From the NCBI GenBank assembly GCA_002427605.1, contig DIRT01000032.1:1-48533 (forward strand): a stretch of 48,533 nucleotides of DNA, given 5' to 3'. Source of the DNA: Bacteroidales bacterium UBA5429 (lineage in GTDB: Bacteria > Bacteroidota > Bacteroidia > Bacteroidales > WCHB1-69). The notes beneath the pieces were generated by a model. The model was given only the letters and a program-made list of their open reading frames with translations. It made no database searches and had not been told where the DNA came from. Numbering within the stretch: the first letter of the stretch is position 1; every line of letters starts with the position of its first letter. This document shows, one piece after another, positions 24,332-33,316 of the stretch. The position numbers were made by a program, and so were the translations under genes.

Positions 24332-25102
24332 GTGAAAATATCGATTATTACAGTTACTTACAACGCTGAACAGGTACTCGAAAAGACCCTTTTAAGTATT
24401 TTGCAGCAGTCTAATCAACAGTTTGAGTGCATCCTGGTTGATGGAGAGTCGAAAGATGGTACTGTGTCTCTGATTCAAAAATTTGAGCAACAGATTAAAA
24501 ATCAGGAGTATCCCGGAATTGGACCGGAGCAGTTCAGATGGATCAGTGAACCGGACAGGGGGCTTTATGATGCGATGAATAAAGGAATCAACATGGCAAC
24601 CGGAGATTTTGTGTGGTTTATGAATGCGGGTGATAAAATCTATGATCGTGATACTGTGCAGAAAATTGTTGACCTCTATAACATTGAACCAGAATGTGAT
24701 CTGATATATGGACAAACGATTATGATTGATGAAGAGGATAGGGAAGTGGGAGAGCGGCACAAAATTGCACCTCAAAAATTAACTCGCAGAAGCTTGTTGA
24801 AAGGATTGGTTGTGGGACATCAATCGATTCTGGTACATAAAAAGATAGCACCCAGATTTGATCTTTCTTACCGGATTACAGCTGATTATGACTGGGTAAT
24901 CAGGGCTGTTTCCGAATCCCATTGTCAGGGCTATATTGATCAATATTTATCACGTTTTATGATAGCAGGGGTCTCCTCTCAAAAAAGATGGATGGGACTT
25001 AAAGAACGCTTTGCGATTATGAGAGAACATTTTGGATTGTTCCAAACTCTTTTAGCACACTTTGTTATTGCACTGAAATATCCTTTTAGCAAAAAATATT
25101 AA
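24332..25102 (+). CDS. Family 2 glycosyltransferase (WcaA-like)
   Basis: 256 residues starting with GTG at 24332, 11 bp after the YfhO stop. No in-frame ATG is near, and the start VKISIITVTYNAE is the standard GT2 N-terminus. ILVDGESKDGT binds nucleotide; ISEPDRGLYDAMNKGI and ATGDFVWFMNAGD carry the metal-binding acidic residues; DYDWVIRA follows. No membrane segment apart from a weak C-terminal hydrophobic stretch. The sugar is unknown; the position beside YfhO suggests joint work on a surface polymer. Confidence 0.87.
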   Translation: MKISIITVTYNAEQVLEKTLLSILQQSNQQFECILVDGESKDGTVSLIQKFEQQIKNQEYPGIGPEQFRWISEPDRGLYDAMNKGINMATGDFVWFMNAGDKIYDRDTVQKIVDLYNIEPECDLIYGQTIMIDEEDREVGERHKIAPQKLTRRSLLKGLVVGHQSILVHKKIAPRFDLSYRITADYDWVIRAVSESHCQGYIDQYLSRFMIAGVSSQKRWMGLKERFAIMREHFGLFQTLLAHFVIALKYPFSKKY

Positions 25103-25114
25103 TTTTGATATTTT

Positions 25115-26020
25115 ATGAATCAACTACTTGGATCATTTAAAGAAAAAGCATTCACAAAAAAATGGTTTCTTTCCTATGGAACTTTGGTGATAGGAACCTT
25201 TATTTTGGCTCTTGGTTACGCTTTTTTTATGACTCCTTATCGAATTGTTCCCGGGGGGATTTACGGGATTTCAATCGTTTTACACCATAAATTTGGATTT
25301 CCCGTTGGGATGGGAGCACTTTGTTTTAATATACCCTTAACGCTGCTCGGGTTAAAAATTCTGGGACCCAAATTTGGGGTTAAGACTTTCGTTTCCTTTA
25401 TTCTGACAGCACTTTTTACCGATGGAGTGGTTTTAATCTGGGGACCGGATCCTTTGAATTTACACGATGAAGTGCTGTTGGCAAGTATCTTTGGAGGTGT
25501 TGTTATGGGCGTTGGAGTGGGATTAATCTTCAGATCCAGAGCATCCAGTGGGGGTAGTGATGTCATCGCTTCCATTCTTTCAAAATATACCCGAATTCCT
25601 CTGGGCACTCAATTGATGATCGTGGATTCAGTTATTGTTATTGTCGGGTTTTTGGTGTTTCAGGATTGGAAAATTCCCCTTTACTCCTGGTTGGCTATCT
25701 TTTTGATGGGCAGAGTGATAGATGCAGTAGTCCATGGATTTTCCGATGATAAAACGGTACTCATTATCTCCGAAAAGAGTGAAGAGATTCGCTTGGCTAT
25801 TATTAATGATTTAAAAAGGGGGGGAACCATATTCAAAGGTCAGGGGATGTACCGTCGCAACGAAAAGGAAGTACTTTACACTGTTGTCAATCGGAGAGAG
25901 ATGAACGATCTGGTAGCCTACATCTTCGCTATTGATCCCAAAGCCTTTATCACCATTCAAAATGCGCATGAAATTATTGGGGAAGGGTTTAAGTCAATAT
26001 CAGAAAAAATGGAAAAATAG
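25115..26020 (+). CDS. YitT family membrane protein
   Basis: 301 residues. Five to six membrane helices fill the first ~200 residues (SYGTLVIGTFILALGYAFF, then the family motif PYRIVPGGIYGISIVLHH and ASSGGSDVIASILSKY). The last ~80 residues are the soluble DUF2179 domain (VLIISEKSEEIRLAI, GTIFKGQGMYRRNEKEVL). YitT proteins are widespread inner-membrane proteins, with transport suspected but not established. The gene follows the GT2 gene by 12 bp. Confidence 0.92.
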   Translation: MNQLLGSFKEKAFTKKWFLSYGTLVIGTFILALGYAFFMTPYRIVPGGIYGISIVLHHKFGFPVGMGALCFNIPLTLLGLKILGPKFGVKTFVSFILTALFTDGVVLIWGPDPLNLHDEVLLASIFGGVVMGVGVGLIFRSRASSGGSDVIASILSKYTRIPLGTQLMIVDSVIVIVGFLVFQDWKIPLYSWLAIFLMGRVIDAVVHGFSDDKTVLIISEKSEEIRLAIINDLKRGGTIFKGQGMYRRNEKEVLYTVVNRREMNDLVAYIFAIDPKAFITIQNAHEIIGEGFKSISEKMEK

Positions 26021-26036
26021 ATTTAAAAAATAGTTG

Positions 26037-26044
26037 TATATTTG
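26037..26044 (+). promoter_or_regulatory. Promoter of hutU (TATATTTG)
   Basis: TATATTTG, 38 bp before the hutU ATG and 17 bp after the yitT stop. Confidence 0.7.
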
Positions 26045-26082
26045 CAGATTGTACTATTTTAAAATTAACAAAGAAGACGATA

Positions 26083-28077
26083 ATGAATATTCAAGAATTT
26101 CAACAATCTATTTTGGAAGGAATTCCCGCACAACTTCCTGAAGCACAAAAATATGATCCTACTGTGAGCCACGCTCCCAGAAGAAAAGATATCCTCACAA
26201 AAGAAGAGAAAAAATTAGCATTACGCAACGCTTTACGTTATTTTAAACCGGAATGGCACGCTGTTTTGGCTCCCGAATTTATGGAGGAACTTCGTAAATA
26301 TGGTCGCATCTATATGTACCGTTTTCGTCCTACATACAGAATGTATGCTCGTCCCATTGATGAGTATCCTGCCAAAAGCAAACAAGCAGCAGCCATTATG
26401 TTGATGATCCAGAATAACCTGGATTATGCGATTGCACAACATCCTCATGAGTTGATTACTTATGGTGGAAATGGTGCGGTTTTCCAAAACTGGGCGCAAT
26501 ATCTGCTCGCTATGCAATATCTGGCAAAGATGACTGATGAGCAAACCCTCGTTCTCTATTCCGGACATCCCATGGGGCTCTTCCCATCGCATAAAAATGC
26601 TCCCAGAGTGGTGGTAACCAATGGAATGGTGATTCCTAACTACTCCAAACCTGATGATTGGGAAAGAATGAATGCACTGGGTGTATCACAGTACGGACAA
26701 ATGACAGCCGGCTCTTACATGTATATCGGACCTCAGGGGATTGTTCATGGAACAACAATCACAGTTTTGAATGCTGCCAGAATGTTGGGTGGAGATATCG
26801 CAGGGAAATTGTTTATCACCTCCGGCTTAGGTGGTATGTCCGGAGCACAACCCAAAGCGGGTAATATTGCGGGTGTGGTGTCGATAACAGCTGAAATCAA
26901 CCCCGCCGCTACCAATAAACGTCATGCCCAAGGTTGGGTGGATGAGGTGTACAGTTCACTACCTGAACTGTTTGAAAAAGTAAAACAAGCACAACAAGAT
27001 AAAATAGCCCGCTCCTTCGCATATCAAGGTAATGTGGTAGACCTTTGGGAATATTGTGCAAAAAATCAAATCAAAGTGGATCTGGGGTCAGATCAAACCT
27101 CTTTGCATAATCCATGGGCAGGAGGATACTATCCTGTTGGCTACAGTTTTGAGGAGTCTAATCAAATGATGGCGGACAATCCTGCGAAATTCAAAGAAGC
27201 GGTTCAGGAAAGCTTAAGAAGACAAGTGGCAGCGATCAACCAATTGACCGAACGAGGAACTTATTTCTTTGATTACGGAAATGCTTTCTTGTTAGAGTCT
27301 AGTCGTGCAGGCGCAGATATTTTGAAAGAAGACGGTAAATTCAGATATCCTTCCTACGTTCAAGATATTATGGGACCCATCTGCTTTGACTACGGATTTG
27401 GTCCATTCCGTTGGGTGTGTACATCCGGAAAACCGGAAGACTTACAACTAAGCGATCAGATTGCTTTGGATGTGTTGTCCGAAATGAGTGAGAATTCTCC
27501 TGCTCAAATCAGTCAACAGATGAAAGATAACATCACGTGGATTAAAGGCGCACAAGCCAATAAATTGGTTGTAGGTTCTCAAGCCCGTATCCTCTATGCT
27601 GATGCTGAAGGAAGAATTAAAATAGCCGAAGCTTTTAATAAAGCGATTAAAGAGGGTAAAATGGGACCGGTTGTGTTGGGTAGAGACCATCACGACGTAT
27701 CGGGAACAGACTCTCCTTTCAGAGAAACCTCAAATATTTACGATGGATCTGCTTTCACTGCCGATATGGCAATCCATAATGTGATTGGAGACTCATTCCG
27801 TGGAGCAACCTGGGTATCAATCCATAATGGTGGTGGTGTTGGCTGGGGTGAAGTGATTAACGGTGGTTTCGGAATGCTACTCGATGGTACAGATGAAGCG
27901 GATTGCAGACTCAAAAATATGCTCTACTGGGACGTAAACAACGGAATCAGCAGAAGATCATGGGCGCGTAATGAAGGAGCTATCTTCGCGATTAAAAGAG
28001 CAATGGAGCAAAATCCTAACCTCGTGGTTACGCTCCCCAATTTGGCAGATGATCAGTTGATCGATAAAATGGTATAA
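26083..28077 (+). CDS. hutU: Urocanate hydratase
   Basis: 664 residues, the long form usual in Bacteroidota (the Pseudomonas/Bacillus enzymes are near 555). Urocanase signatures include YGGNGAVFQNWAQYLLAMQY, LYSGHPMGLFPSH, the NAD-binding SGLGGMSGAQPKAG, DQTSLHNPWAGGYYP and the C-terminal HNGGGVGWGEVINGG. It converts urocanate to 4-imidazolone-5-propionate, the second step of histidine degradation, with tightly bound NAD+. It has its own promoter. No hutH, hutI or ftcD homologue is present in the window, so the rest of the pathway must lie elsewhere. The gene ends 14 bp before the next one. Confidence 0.97.
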   Translation: MNIQEFQQSILEGIPAQLPEAQKYDPTVSHAPRRKDILTKEEKKLALRNALRYFKPEWHAVLAPEFMEELRKYGRIYMYRFRPTYRMYARPIDEYPAKSKQAAAIMLMIQNNLDYAIAQHPHELITYGGNGAVFQNWAQYLLAMQYLAKMTDEQTLVLYSGHPMGLFPSHKNAPRVVVTNGMVIPNYSKPDDWERMNALGVSQYGQMTAGSYMYIGPQGIVHGTTITVLNAARMLGGDIAGKLFITSGLGGMSGAQPKAGNIAGVVSITAEINPAATNKRHAQGWVDEVYSSLPELFEKVKQAQQDKIARSFAYQGNVVDLWEYCAKNQIKVDLGSDQTSLHNPWAGGYYPVGYSFEESNQMMADNPAKFKEAVQESLRRQVAAINQLTERGTYFFDYGNAFLLESSRAGADILKEDGKFRYPSYVQDIMGPICFDYGFGPFRWVCTSGKPEDLQLSDQIALDVLSEMSENSPAQISQQMKDNITWIKGAQANKLVVGSQARILYADAEGRIKIAEAFNKAIKEGKMGPVVLGRDHHDVSGTDSPFRETSNIYDGSAFTADMAIHNVIGDSFRGATWVSIHNGGGVGWGEVINGGFGMLLDGTDEADCRLKNMLYWDVNNGISRRSWARNEGAIFAIKRAMEQNPNLVVTLPNLADDQLIDKMV

Positions 28078-28091
28078 AACAGCGACAGAAG

Positions 28092-28958
28092 ATGAACAGG
28101 TCTACTCTTCAACAATGGATCATTTTCTTGCTAACCGTTATGATGGTGGTTTCTTTGGGTTGCAAGAAAAAAGGAGAAGAGATTGTGATCATTCCGGATG
28201 CTCAGAAAAATCATCTGCAAAAATCCAGACTGAAGGGAAATGTTAAAACAATCCAAACAGAAACTTACAATAGCTCTCATGTCGATTCATTGGATCAGGA
28301 TTTTCTTGCGAAAACCGTGATTCAAGAGTATAGTTATGATGGTTTGTTAACTAAAGTGGTAACACTCAATCAGTTAAGTGATACTGTAAGCATTCGCGAT
28401 ATCCATTATAATCCGGAAGGGAAGCAACTCTATTGGATTGAAACCAATCTGGAAAAAAAACAGGTACACCGTTGTGATATGGTATATGATATGAACGGAT
28501 ATCTGTCGAAAGAGCGTTTTACTTCCCAAGACTCTTTATGGTATGAAATTGATTACAAAACTGATGCTATAGGAGGTGTTATCGAAATGATTCGTCATTA
28601 TCCTGAATATTCAACACGATGGTTGATAGAGTACAATGAGCATGGATTAACAAGCAGGATGAATGAGTTTGATCCGAGAGGGAACCTTTTTAAATATATT
28701 GTCGTTGAGTATGATAATTATGGTGATGAGGTGAATCGAAAAGTGTATCGGAAAGATGGTAAAATGATAGAGTATACCTATACCCAATATGATCCCTATG
28801 GAAAACAACTAAAGGAGATTTTTGAAAACTATGTTCATATGATTAAGGAGATAAAAACCTACCCTGAACATGACCAAAAAGGAAACTGGTTACTTGAAAT
28901 ATCAGCATCTGAAGTAGATACAGTTTATTTTAGAAAAAGAGAAATTAGCTATTATTAA
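28092..28958 (+). CDS. Lipoprotein of unknown function with YD-like repeats
   Basis: 288 residues. Signal sequence with a lipobox VSLGC (Cys24) followed by KKKG predicts an outer- or inner-membrane lipoprotein. The body has repeated segments of about 20-25 residues with the pattern EYSYDGLLTKVVTL, YNPEGKQLYWIET, YDMNGYLSKERF, YNEHGLTSRMNEF, YDNYGDEVNRKVY, like degenerate RHS/YD or MORN-like beta repeats. No catalytic motif. The gene starts 14 bp after hutU and may be read with it. Function not recognised. Confidence 0.8.
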   Translation: MNRSTLQQWIIFLLTVMMVVSLGCKKKGEEIVIIPDAQKNHLQKSRLKGNVKTIQTETYNSSHVDSLDQDFLAKTVIQEYSYDGLLTKVVTLNQLSDTVSIRDIHYNPEGKQLYWIETNLEKKQVHRCDMVYDMNGYLSKERFTSQDSLWYEIDYKTDAIGGVIEMIRHYPEYSTRWLIEYNEHGLTSRMNEFDPRGNLFKYIVVEYDNYGDEVNRKVYRKDGKMIEYTYTQYDPYGKQLKEIFENYVHMIKEIKTYPEHDQKGNWLLEISASEVDTVYFRKREISYY

Positions 28959-28976
28959 AAACATATAAAAACAACT

Positions 28977-29405
28977 ATGGATCTAAGTAAAATTTTATCA
29001 ATTAGCGGAAAAAACGGTTTATATAAATTAATCAATCAAGGAAAAACTAACTTTATTGTTGAATCATTGGAGGATGGCAAAAGAATGCCTGCTTTTTCAC
29101 ATGATGGGATCTCAACTCTTGACAATATTGCTATTTTTACTGATACTGAGGATATGCCTTTAGAAAAAGTATTCCAGTCTATCTTTAAACATCTCGATGG
29201 AGCACCTATCGAAGGAGTCATTGGAGATTCGGAGAAGATGAAACAGCTTTTTGAAACTGTTTTACCCGATTATGATAAAGAAAGAGTGTATGTTTCCAAT
29301 ATTAAAAAAGTATTTAGCTGGTACAATTTATTGATTAAGCATAACTTGATTGATCTTGAAGAAAAGGAAGAGCCGACAGAAGGTGAAGAACAGGCGAGCG
29401 AGTAG
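28977..29405 (+). CDS. DUF5606 domain protein
   Basis: 142 residues. The start MDLSKILSISGKNGLYKLI and the stretch NFIVESLEDGKRMPAF match the small conserved protein family DUF5606 of Bacteroidota. It is soluble, with an acidic tail (EEKEEPTEGEEQ). The family's role is unknown; its SH3-like N-terminal part suggests a binding protein. It lies 18 bp after the lipoprotein gene on the same strand. Confidence 0.88.
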   Translation: MDLSKILSISGKNGLYKLINQGKTNFIVESLEDGKRMPAFSHDGISTLDNIAIFTDTEDMPLEKVFQSIFKHLDGAPIEGVIGDSEKMKQLFETVLPDYDKERVYVSNIKKVFSWYNLLIKHNLIDLEEKEEPTEGEEQASE

Positions 29406-29446
29406 GGAAGGGCTCTAACTTGAATAATAGGTTAAAATGAATATTC

Positions 29447-30934
29447 ATGGCAAATTCTAGCTCATCTATTTGGAAAAATTGGGTAGTCATCAGCACCATC
29501 GTTGTGATTATCAGTGCGATGATAGGACTCTATTTGTATAATAATACCTTTCGTCAGGCTCATGCAGACTTGATAGAAACTGTTCCTACAGATGCAAACT
29601 ATATTTTTCAAGTGAATGATAATCGCTCTTATGTGAAAGATGCCACTCCGCTTCTTCCATATCTCGTGGAAATTTTTAATATGTCCTCCTTTGCCGGATT
29701 TGAGTTTTTTCTGGATCAATTACATGGATATAACAATCCATTTATTATCTCAGGGCATCGGAATGGAGACAAACAATCCCTTCTATACTCTTTTAAAGTT
29801 CCGGAACGTTCTTTTGATCAGTTGTTAAAGAAGTTAAATATTGACCCGAGAAATTTTAAATCGTTTGCCAGTGATAAAATTTATACGTACGGGACGCACT
29901 ATAAACGCTTCTATTTTGTTTTTCAGAATGGAATCTTCTCTATTTCAGAGGATCAGGATCTGCTCAAAAATTCGATTCTGCAATTAAAGAGTATGAAGAA
30001 TCTGTTGGGAAATCGATATTTTAATCAGATTTATGAGATTGTGTTAAAAAATACAAAGCAAAACTGGTTGATTATTAACAATAAAACATTTTTTGCAACA
30101 CTTCAAAAAGGGTTAAAACCGGAATATCAACGTATTGTAAATAGTAGTAATCCTACTCCCTCATGGGCCGCTTATCAGGTCCGTTTTGAGAGTGATGAGA
30201 TTCACTTAAGTGGTTATGTGACAGTTGATCAGGCTTTTACAGATGCCTTAAAAACTCAGGAGAGGTTTTCCCAGGATTATCCCCATATTCTTCCATTTAA
30301 CACTCATTATTACACCCACTTCAATATTCTCAATTTACCGGATTTTCTTAAGATTTTCGAAAATCAGAACTCTTACAAAGAGAGTATTGAAAACTACAAG
30401 CTATTACAACCCACCTCAGCAACTGACTTTTTTCTCATGCAGGATACGACGGTGTATCATTATATCGCTTTCCAGTGTGATACAGCCCATACTTCCATAG
30501 CCTCTTTATTGGATGAGGATTCGTTAACCAATTCCAAAACTGTTTTTAAAAATATTCCGATTTACCACTCTAAACTTTCTACTATTGTACCTCATTTTAA
30601 TAAACGATTCAGACCTATTGAGTTGAGCTACTTTATTCAATATGATAATTTTTACCTCTTTGCAAATAGTATCGAAGCCCTCTCTCATTACTTAAAAGTG
30701 ATTGCTCACAATAATATTGAGAGTAATCCCTATTTTAGATTTACAAAAGCAAATCTGCCTTCTGAAAATTGCTTTGAGTATTATCTGGCAACTTCGCCGG
30801 ATAGATCGATTGGCTCCTATTTAATGCAGGATTATGTAACTTCAGAAGTCGCTAAACATCTTAAGCTGGTGAGCTATTCCCATTCCGTAATTCAAGATCA
30901 GCTACTCAGCGTCAACGCCTTCATCAAATTTTAA
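29447..30934 (+). CDS. Membrane-anchored DUF3352-like protein of unknown function
   Basis: 495 residues. One N-terminal membrane helix (WVVISTIVVIISAMIGLYLY, 12-31) leaves the rest in the periplasm or on the surface. DLIETVPTDANYIFQVND just after the helix and the pattern of alternating beta strands and helices, with a mid-protein PTPSWAAYQVRFESDEIHLSGY, resemble DUF3352-type proteins. No catalytic residues are apparent. It follows the DUF5606 gene by 41 bp. The family call is tentative. Confidence 0.7.
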   Translation: MANSSSSIWKNWVVISTIVVIISAMIGLYLYNNTFRQAHADLIETVPTDANYIFQVNDNRSYVKDATPLLPYLVEIFNMSSFAGFEFFLDQLHGYNNPFIISGHRNGDKQSLLYSFKVPERSFDQLLKKLNIDPRNFKSFASDKIYTYGTHYKRFYFVFQNGIFSISEDQDLLKNSILQLKSMKNLLGNRYFNQIYEIVLKNTKQNWLIINNKTFFATLQKGLKPEYQRIVNSSNPTPSWAAYQVRFESDEIHLSGYVTVDQAFTDALKTQERFSQDYPHILPFNTHYYTHFNILNLPDFLKIFENQNSYKESIENYKLLQPTSATDFFLMQDTTVYHYIAFQCDTAHTSIASLLDEDSLTNSKTVFKNIPIYHSKLSTIVPHFNKRFRPIELSYFIQYDNFYLFANSIEALSHYLKVIAHNNIESNPYFRFTKANLPSENCFEYYLATSPDRSIGSYLMQDYVTSEVAKHLKLVSYSHSVIQDQLLSVNAFIKF

Positions 30935-30954
30935 TTTTTTTCTTCTTTTTGAAA

Positions 30955-31075
30955 TAAAAATAAAAGGGGGGCAGGAAAATCTCACCTTTTTTGATATACC
31001 GTTTCCCCACTCTCTAAATCATACCTTTTTAGATAGGCAGTGTTAATTACGAATTACGAATTACGTTTCAATCAA
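30955..31075. repeat. Inverted copy of the GAGTGGGG element plus AATTACG heptamers
   Basis: On the minus strand it reads GAGAGTGGGGAAACGG, then TTTTCCTGCCCCCCTTTT, the element also seen near 42276, 48218, 18610 and 20200 but in the other orientation. To its right come three AATTACG heptamers (about 31045-31065) and TTAATCC-type repeats up to 31120. Confidence 0.7.
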
Positions 31076-31135
31076 TTCTAAATTTAATCTTATAATCCTT
31101 TAATCCTATTAATCCTTCCGAAATCGAAAAAGTTG

Positions 31136-31143
31136 TATTTTTG
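31136..31143 (+). promoter_or_regulatory. Promoter of the 31153 lipoprotein gene (TATTTTTG)
   Basis: TATTTTTG overlaps the TTG at 31141, so that TTG cannot be the start codon; transcription should begin near 31150, giving a nearly leaderless message. Confidence 0.6.
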
Positions 31144-31152
31144 CAAAAAAAA

Positions 31153-31599
31153 ATGATGAACAGACTATATCCTTTTTTAATTTTAATGATATTGGTTTTT
31201 ACCGGCTGTAAGTATGAAGAGGGACCATTTATCTCTTTTCGGGAAGCAGAAACCAGAATGGTAGGCTCCTGGAAGTTGGGGAGAACCTTTAAAAATGGAG
31301 AACCTTATGCAGACGGAGAACTTTCTGCAAATAATCCAGGCTCTTATTACTACTTTTATTATGAAGGTCAAATGACGGTTTCAGCGCTGGTTAACGGTCA
31401 TGTAAGAACTTCAAATCAGGGTTTCTGGAGGTTTCAAAATAGCAATAAAGAACTGGAAATCAGTTTTCAACTTCCCGGAGAGACCTATTATTATAAAGCG
31501 GTTATCAAAAAGTTGACCATATCAGAACTGCGCTATGAGTATTATGACTCAGATGGCAATTTATGGCGCCTGGAATTTTACTCAAGATCACATTATTGA
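31153..31599 (+). CDS. Small lipoprotein with lipocalin-like beta-rich domain
   Basis: The first ATG is at 31153 (a second follows immediately); the upstream TTG lies in the promoter. The signal sequence ends at a lipobox, LVFTGCKYEEG, so the protein is lipid-modified. The mature part (~125 residues) is beta-rich: MVGSWKLGRTFKNGEPY, then GSYYYFYYEGQMTVSAL and GFWRFQNSNKELEISF, the layout of lipocalin-like domains common in Bacteroidota lipoproteins. Function unknown. It is alone between two repeat blocks. Confidence 0.75.
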   Translation: MMNRLYPFLILMILVFTGCKYEEGPFISFREAETRMVGSWKLGRTFKNGEPYADGELSANNPGSYYYFYYEGQMTVSALVNGHVRTSNQGFWRFQNSNKELEISFQLPGETYYYKAVIKKLTISELRYEYYDSDGNLWRLEFYSRSHY

Positions 31600-31741
31600 T
31601 TTCGGATTTCGGATTTCGGAAATGCTGAAATTACAATTTATAACTCTTAATACTTAACTCACTATTCAAACTCAATTACTTATCGATAAAAAAGATTTAA
31701 AACAAAGAACAAAAAGGTTTTCTTTAGAAATAATAAAACTA

Positions 31742-32047
31742 ATGGAATTAATGCCTAACACAAAAGTTGGACATACTATTGCAAATCAAATAATTCGCTC
31801 AGCAACCTCGGTTGGAGCCAACTATAGGGCAGCATGTAGAGCAAAATCTAACAAAGATTTCTTAAATAAAATATTAATTGTTGAAGAAGAAGCCGATGAA
31901 ACTCTTTATTGGCTGGAATTATTAAAGGAAGGGAATTTATTGCAAGATGGTGTAATTAATGAACTAATCAAAGAATGTGATGAACTTGTTGCAATTTTTA
32001 CATCAACAGGAAGAACTTTGAGAAATAAAAATAACCAAATAGAATAA
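31742..32047 (+). CDS. Four-helix-bundle protein (23S rRNA intervening-sequence type), start codon lost or non-standard
   Basis: From the ATG at 31742 the product has 101 residues: NQIIRSATSVGANYRAACRA and LIVEEEADETLYWLELL are the core of the four-helix-bundle family often encoded within 23S rRNA intervening sequences and also elsewhere. The family's first helix, however, lies upstream in the same frame: DKKDLKQRTKRFSLEIIKLM is encoded from about 31685, with no ATG, GTG or TTG in the open stretch from 31658. An ATC codon (31682) sits exactly where Met is expected. So the called start truncates helix 1, or translation uses a rare start, or the start has mutated. Cellular role of the family is not known. 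Confidence 0.72.
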   Translation: MELMPNTKVGHTIANQIIRSATSVGANYRAACRAKSNKDFLNKILIVEEEADETLYWLELLKEGNLLQDGVINELIKECDELVAIFTSTGRTLRNKNNQIE

Positions 32048-32112
32048 AATATTTTTGGGATATTTAAATGCCCATCAACAGAACCCTAAATTTAAATCCG
32101 AAATCCGAAATC

Positions 32113-33216
32113 TTATCGCCTTCCAAAGCTGATTCCAATCTCCCTTGCTGTTCTAACTAAATCCGAATGATCGGGATCTACCAAATGGGGGTGGTTTACT
32201 ACTTCATCCAGTGCAATATGCTCAATGTTGGGATGATTGTATACCACCATACTTCTGTAGATTCCATTATTTACCAATTCAAAGGCTTTAGCCCCAAAAG
32301 CAGTAGCTAAAACACGATCGTAAGCGGTCGGTGTTCCTCCTCTTTGAAGGTGTCCCAATACGGTGACCCGAATATCATGCTCCACACCATATGCAATCAA
32401 CTCTTGTTTCAATTTTTCACCCACACCTCCTAACTTAAAATGAGGATTTCCAACCTCCGTAGGATCAATTCCCGTTACTTTTCCATCTATCCCTTTGGCT
32501 CCTTCAGCAATCACAATATTGCAAAAGCCTCTTCCATGGGTATAGCGGGATTCAATCTTTTTTGCAATTTCTGCTACGTCATAAGGAATTTCAGGAATAA
32601 TGCAAATCTCTGCACCACCGGCAATAGCGCTGTGTAAAGCTATCCAACCCGCATCCCGTCCCATCACTTCCAAAATAAAAACACGGCTGTGACTGGCAGC
32701 AGTGGTAACTAACTTGTCAACTGCTTCGGTGGCTATCTGAACTGCAGTTTGAAACCCAAATGTAAAATCGGTACAAGAAAGGTCATTATCAATTGTTTTT
32801 GGTACCCCTACAACGTTGATTCCCATATCAGCCAACTGCAATGAGATTCGTTGAGAACCATCACCGCCAATGTTAATGATAGCCTCTATCCCTAACTCCT
32901 CCAGTCTTTTTTTCATGAGCTGAGAGCGATCCTCGGTAATCCAGTACCCATCAGAAGTAAGTACCGGAAAATGAAATGGCCCCCCTTTATTTGTTGTTCC
33001 TAAAATAGTACCTCCATTAACATGAATTCCTGCAATCTCTTTATCAGTGAGACGAACAATTTCTATTTCATCCCGGAGCAAGCCGTTAAAAGATTCAATG
33101 GAACCGTATACCTCCCATCCGCCATGATGTTCTGCAGTTTTTACGATCGCTCTGATCACTGCATTCAGGCCGGGACAGTCACCTCCACCGGTTGCTATCA
33201 ATACTTTTTTCGCCAT
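32113..33216 (-). CDS. pfkA: 6-phosphofructokinase (Gly104/Lys124 type)
   Basis: 367 residues. ATGGGDCPGLNAVIRA at the N-terminus, INIGGDGSQRIS and VPKTIDNDL are phosphofructokinase motifs. GGDG (Gly at the position called 104 in the E. coli enzyme) is the ATP-type residue, whereas the Lys in PKTIDND (position 124) is the residue seen in pyrophosphate-dependent enzymes and in actinobacterial mixed-type ATP enzymes. It phosphorylates fructose 6-phosphate in glycolysis; ATP is the likelier donor, but the sequence does not settle it. Further landmarks are MGRDAGWIA and LGHLQRGGTPTAYDR. Its promoter is divergent from that of the CUB/PKD protein gene. Confidence 0.95.
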   Translation of the reverse strand: MAKKVLIATGGGDCPGLNAVIRAIVKTAEHHGGWEVYGSIESFNGLLRDEIEIVRLTDKEIAGIHVNGGTILGTTNKGGPFHFPVLTSDGYWITEDRSQLMKKRLEELGIEAIINIGGDGSQRISLQLADMGINVVGVPKTIDNDLSCTDFTFGFQTAVQIATEAVDKLVTTAASHSRVFILEVMGRDAGWIALHSAIAGGAEICIIPEIPYDVAEIAKKIESRYTHGRGFCNIVIAEGAKGIDGKVTGIDPTEVGNPHFKLGGVGEKLKQELIAYGVEHDIRVTVLGHLQRGGTPTAYDRVLATAFGAKAFELVNNGIYRSMVVYNHPNIEHIALDEVVNHPHLVDPDHSDLVRTAREIGISFGRR

Positions 33217-33233
33217 TTTTTATATTTTTTTCG

Positions 33234-33241
33234 CAAAAGTA
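33234..33241 (-). promoter_or_regulatory. Promoter of pfkA (TACTTTTG)
   Basis: TACTTTTG on the minus strand only 18 bp upstream of the ATG, giving a leader of about 10 nucleotides. Confidence 0.65.
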
Positions 33242-33274
33242 AGAATAAATTTTGTTTAGAGGCAACTTTTTCTA

Positions 33275-33282
33275 TATATTTG
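33275..33282 (+). promoter_or_regulatory. Promoter of the CUB/PKD protein gene cluster (TATATTTG)
   Basis: TATATTTG, 35 bp before the ATG at 33317; probably drives the genes through to 40059 or 42113. Confidence 0.68.
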
Positions 33283-33316
33283 CATCTTGTTATATAGATA
33301 AATAAATCTATATTAA

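Noticed and set aside
31141..31152. TTG start for the small lipoprotein
   Set aside because: The TTG is part of the TATTTTTG promoter element; two ATG codons follow within 15 bp.
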